The notes under the pieces were generated by a model, which worked only from the letters and a program-made list of their open reading frames with translations, was not told where the DNA came from and made no database searches. Shown here piece by piece: positions 60,985 through 64,000 of a stretch of 64,000 nt of DNA. Each line of letters starts with the position of its first letter. Position 1 is the stretch's first letter. The position numbers and the translations under genes are program-made. The DNA is from CAZNPU01 sp964575335 (GTDB lineage Bacteria; Planctomycetota; Phycisphaerae; Phycisphaerales; SM1A02). The stretch covers positions 1 to 64,000 of the forward strand of contig CAZNPU010000004.1 of NCBI GenBank assembly GCA_964575335.1. Reading direction: 5' to 3'.

Positions 60985-63588
60985 TTATCCAAGCCCGATC
61001 AACGCGCCGATCATCGGCGAGAACTTCACGACCAGGCCCGCAAACACCACTGACACGATCGCGATGAGCTTGATGAGAATGTTCAGCGACGGACCGGAGG
61101 TGTCCTTGAACGGATCGCCGACCGTGTCGCCGACCACGCCGGCCTTGTGCGAATCGGATCCCTTGCCACCGAAGTGGCCTTTTTCGATGTACTTCTTGGC
61201 GTTGTCCCATGCGCCGCCGGCATTGGCCATGAAGATGGCCACCGCGAAGCCCGAGGTCAATCCGCCTGCCAGCAGCCCAATCACGCCGCCGACGCCCAGC
61301 ACCAGGCCGACCACCACCGGCACAATAATCGCCAGCAGCGACGGCACCACCATTTCGCGCTGCGCGCCGGCGGTGGAGATCGCCACGCAACTGGCGTAAT
61401 CAGGATACTGCTGGCCGTCCACATCAACCTTGGTGGGCCATTTCATCGGATTGGCGATGTCAGCATCGCTCATGCCCTGCTTCTTGAATGCGCTGCGCAT
61501 GACGCCGAACTGCCTGCGGCACTCATTCATCATGCGATACGCCGCCCGGCCGACCGCGCTCATCGTCATGGCGCAGAACACAAACGCCAGCATCACGCCC
61601 AGGAACAATCCGCCCATCACGCGCGGATTCATCAGCGTGACGTCGTAGTAGGCAAGAATCTGCTTGATGCTTGCGCGATCGGCACGCAGGATCTGGAATG
61701 TGTCGTCATGCTGGTGATCGCCATGCTGATAGCTGACGGTCACCTCGTATGAATTGTCTTCATCGTTGAATTGCACATTGTTGAACGTCAGCACCTGACC
61801 TGCGTTGTACGCTTCACGGAAGTGCTCGTTGACAGAGTCTGCTGCAAGCATCAGCCCGCCGAAACGCTCGTTGCTCTCGCGATCGATCACGGAGAACTCG
61901 CCATAGCCGCGATACTCCGCCACAAGCGAACGACCTTGCGCCGGCGCAGCCTGCGACAGCATGCGCTCAGCCGCTGCATCATCGGGTGAAAGCTGATTGC
62001 TCAGGCTGGTCTGCACCACCAGCACATACGAAGCCAGGAGCGCAAGTGCGGTCAGCGCTGCAGAGCCGATCGCAAACCCCTTGCCCGTCGCAGCGGTGGT
62101 GTTGCCCAGCGAGTCGAGCATGTCGGTACGCTCACGGACATGCGGCGGCTGACCGGACATCTCCGCGTTACCGCCGGCGTTGTCAGCGATCGGCCCGTAG
62201 GCATCAGTCGCCAGCGTAATGCCCAGCGTGCTGAGCATGCCTACCGCAGCAACGCCCACGCCATAGAGGCCCATCAGGAAGTTGCTTGATCCGCCTGCAA
62301 GGACAAACGCGCCGAGAATGCCAAGCACCACGGTGACGATGGGAATCCAGGTTGAAACCATGCCCACCGCCACGCCGCCGATGATCACCGTCGCCGGACC
62401 GGTCTGGGCCTGCTCAGCGATCGACTGCGTGGGCTTGTTTTCATAGCTCGTAAAGTATTCGGTGGCGGCTGCGATGACCAGACCGGCGAGAAGCCCGACG
62501 ATAATCGCACTCCAGATGCGCCACCAGGCGATCTCCGCCACCTCTCCGAACATGATGTAAAAGAGCACCGCGGACGCAATGGCGATCAGGGCTGATGACG
62601 CCCATACGCCCGAGTGCAGGCTCTTGAGCAGTTGACTGAAGGACGCATCCTCCCGGGCACGTACGACAAAGATGCCCAGCAGCGAGCAGATGATGCCGAG
62701 GCCCGCCAGCGCCATGGGCACCACAGCCAGCTTCATGGCCATTGCGGCTGATTCACCCGCCGCAAGTCCCATGCCATAGGCTGCAGCTGCGCCCAGCGCC
62801 ATCGAAGAAAGAATGGAGCCGTAGTAGCTTTCGTACAGGTCAGCGCCCATGCCAGCCACATCGCCGACATTGTCGCCAACGTTGTCAGCGATCGTGGCGG
62901 GGTTGCGCGGATCATCTTCAGGAATGCCAGCTTCGACTTTGCCCACCAGGTCTGCGCCGACGTCAGCCGCCTTGGTGTAGATGCCGCCGCCCACGCGGGC
63001 AAACAGCGCCTGCGTTGAAGCGCCCATTGCGTAACTGAGCATGATGGTGGTGATTTCCATCATGGTCATGCCGTCGGGCGCAATTGAGTTCCAGATGAAA
63101 AACCACGCGGAGATGTCAAGCAGCGCAAAGCCTACCACCACCAGCCCCATGACCGCACCGGAGCGGAACGCAACCGTCAGCCCTTCATTGAGCGACTGCT
63201 TGGCAGCAAACGCGGTGCGGGCTGAAGCGTTGGTCGCCATCTTCATGCCGAACCATCCGCACAGGCCGGAGAACAGGCCCGCGATGGGTACGCCGATGGC
63301 GCTCCAGATGGGCTGAACGTCCGCCAGCCCCAGCCCAATGAGAATCACCACGAGCACGACGAAGACGAGTGCGACCACGCGATACTGCCGCTTCAGATAC
63401 GCCATGGCGCCTTGTCGAACCGCTTCCGCGATCTCGATCATCAGCGGCTCGCCTTCGGATCGGCTCATAACCGAGCGGCTGAAGAGAAAGGCCATCAACA
63501 GTGCCGCCAACGCGCCGATTGGAGCGAAGACGTATGGCCACGCCGTGTTCATGATGGTGCTCAGATCGCCAAGGGTGAAAAAAAGCAT
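60985..63588 (-). CDS. hppA: membrane-bound ion-translocating pyrophosphatase (K+-type) with large extra loop
   Basis: 867 residues from the ATG at 63588 (GGAG 9 bases upstream). A membrane pyrophosphatase with about 16 helices. Active-site motifs are present: GGGIYTKAADVGADLVGKVEAGIPEDDPRNPATIADNVGDNVGD (about 200-243) and the C-terminal GGAWDNAKKYIEKG and DSHKAGVVGDTVGDPFKDT. GNTTAATGKG (495-504) has Ala where K+-independent enzymes have Lys, so it should be K+-stimulated; H+ or Na+ transport is not decided. An insert of about 110 residues (about 529-645), soluble and acidic with QHGDHQHDD, lies between two helices where other family members have a short loop. It couples PPi hydrolysis to an ion gradient. 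Confidence 0.95.
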   Translation of the reverse strand: MLFFTLGDLSTIMNTAWPYVFAPIGALAALLMAFLFSRSVMSRSEGEPLMIEIAEAVRQGAMAYLKRQYRVVALVFVVLVVILIGLGLADVQPIWSAIGVPIAGLFSGLCGWFGMKMATNASARTAFAAKQSLNEGLTVAFRSGAVMGLVVVGFALLDISAWFFIWNSIAPDGMTMMEITTIMLSYAMGASTQALFARVGGGIYTKAADVGADLVGKVEAGIPEDDPRNPATIADNVGDNVGDVAGMGADLYESYYGSILSSMALGAAAAYGMGLAAGESAAMAMKLAVVPMALAGLGIICSLLGIFVVRAREDASFSQLLKSLHSGVWASSALIAIASAVLFYIMFGEVAEIAWWRIWSAIIVGLLAGLVIAAATEYFTSYENKPTQSIAEQAQTGPATVIIGGVAVGMVSTWIPIVTVVLGILGAFVLAGGSSNFLMGLYGVGVAAVGMLSTLGITLATDAYGPIADNAGGNAEMSGQPPHVRERTDMLDSLGNTTAATGKGFAIGSAALTALALLASYVLVVQTSLSNQLSPDDAAAERMLSQAAPAQGRSLVAEYRGYGEFSVIDRESNERFGGLMLAADSVNEHFREAYNAGQVLTFNNVQFNDEDNSYEVTVSYQHGDHQHDDTFQILRADRASIKQILAYYDVTLMNPRVMGGLFLGVMLAFVFCAMTMSAVGRAAYRMMNECRRQFGVMRSAFKKQGMSDADIANPMKWPTKVDVDGQQYPDYASCVAISTAGAQREMVVPSLLAIIVPVVVGLVLGVGGVIGLLAGGLTSGFAVAIFMANAGGAWDNAKKYIEKGHFGGKGSDSHKAGVVGDTVGDPFKDTSGPSLNILIKLIAIVSVVFAGLVVKFSPMIGALIGLG

Positions 63589-64000
63589 TGCTGGATTCTC
63601 CACGAAACCGACGGAGTCGAGAGGTGCAGAAGATTGAAAATGAAAAATGGAGAAGGGCTTACTCCGGCGTAGTGTGATCCGACTGTATCGAACAGATGCC
63701 TGTCTGTCACATGCGCCAGCGAGTCTTCAACTCGCCCGATACTCCAGAGCGCGCCCAGAGGCACGATCTTTCATCGCTATCAGTGGTGAAGTTCAAACAA
63801 ATGCGAACTGAGTCCCCGCCGCCACGTTGATATCCACATCGTCCATACGTCACCGGCTTGTCCTGAACCAACCGCGCTCGACACCTGCGATTTCTTTCGC
63901 AAGCGGCGCTCCGCCCGCTCAGTCAGATCAAGTCAATTGAGTCACGGTCATCGCCTGAAGCGATGATCGATCAGCGGCTGCGTGAATCGCCGCCACCTCG
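63589..64000. other. upstream region of hppA to window end
   Basis: 412 bases in which I find no supported gene. It presumably contains the hppA promoter and leader; a GTGACA...GATACA pair on the minus strand near 63675-63705 is only a weak match. A 67-codon minus-strand frame (63561-63764) overlaps the hppA start in another frame and is not convincing. Confidence 0.4.

Noticed and set aside
63561..63764. A 67-codon minus-strand frame overlapping the hppA start
   Set aside because: No ribosome binding site and overlaps hppA in another frame; no recognisable family.

Overview
The window is about 64 kb of a G+C-rich bacterial chromosome (roughly 58-60% by eye). The gene set fits a Gram-negative, diderm member of the Planctomycetota, probably near Phycisphaerae. 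Supporting this are a 23S rRNA gene with no 16S in front of it, a KdsA/HldE-like lipopolysaccharide gene set, an Mla/MCE lipid-transport pair, a long PilM protein fused to a PilN-like part, a McsA/McsB pair and a K+-type membrane pyrophosphatase. The taxonomic placement is inference. I saw no phage, transposase, integrase or CRISPR array. One 100-base run of N (23524-23623) is a scaffold join.

Layout. 1-1.8 kb: 5' half of a 23S rRNA gene (minus strand) with its own promoter and a boxA-like site. 1.8-7.3 kb: a three-gene PilM(N)/PilO-like operon. 7.6-8.9 kb: a four-domain S1 protein followed by a long inverted repeat. 9.2-16.9 kb: a surface-sugar or small-molecule modification block (GT2 glycosyltransferase, HldE-like nucleotidyltransferase-kinase with reversed domain order, methyltransferase, radical SAM enzyme and, on the opposite strand, a PhyH-type dioxygenase). 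16.9-23.3 kb: aldo/keto reductase, Na/Pi cotransporter, a FolD with altered active-site residues, tRNA-Arg(CCT), an orphan receiver protein and sucC. 23.7-30.8 kb: a PH-domain membrane protein, a complete tripartite efflux operon (adaptor, ATPase, permease, TolC-like) and a thioredoxin-like protein. 31-35.2 kb: Ycf46-like AAA ATPase, YjbQ and arginine decarboxylase. 35.3-39.9 kb: an operon of three tandem membrane-protein paralogues followed by MlaF and MlaD, with no MlaE permease. 40-47.3 kb: MurD, a zincin, dihydroorotate dehydrogenase, a thioredoxin-reductase-like flavoprotein, a small lipoprotein with an in-frame TAG, MnmA and a divergent RNase HII-like protein. 47.3-49.9 kb: a strongly structured, apparently untranslated transcript ending in an intrinsic terminator, then fusA. 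50.3-57.9 kb: SpoIIE-type phosphatase, DUF192 lipoprotein, pterin carbinolamine dehydratase, a kdsA-mcsA-mcsB operon, a DUF1444 protein and a glutamine amidotransferase. 58-63.6 kb: an S9 glutamyl-endopeptidase-like protease and a membrane pyrophosphatase with a large extra loop.

Most of the window is housekeeping. The items I would look at first are the structured RNA between the RNase HII-like gene and fusA (five self-consistent helices, promoter, terminator), the FolD with three catalytic positions changed, the free-standing 23S gene with its own promoter and boxA, the in-frame TAG in the lipoprotein gene, the RNase HII-like protein with GYG in place of GRG, the tandem paralogues upstream of MlaF/MlaD, and the sugar/radical SAM block. 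No database search was possible. Family calls rest on motifs and remembered family signatures.
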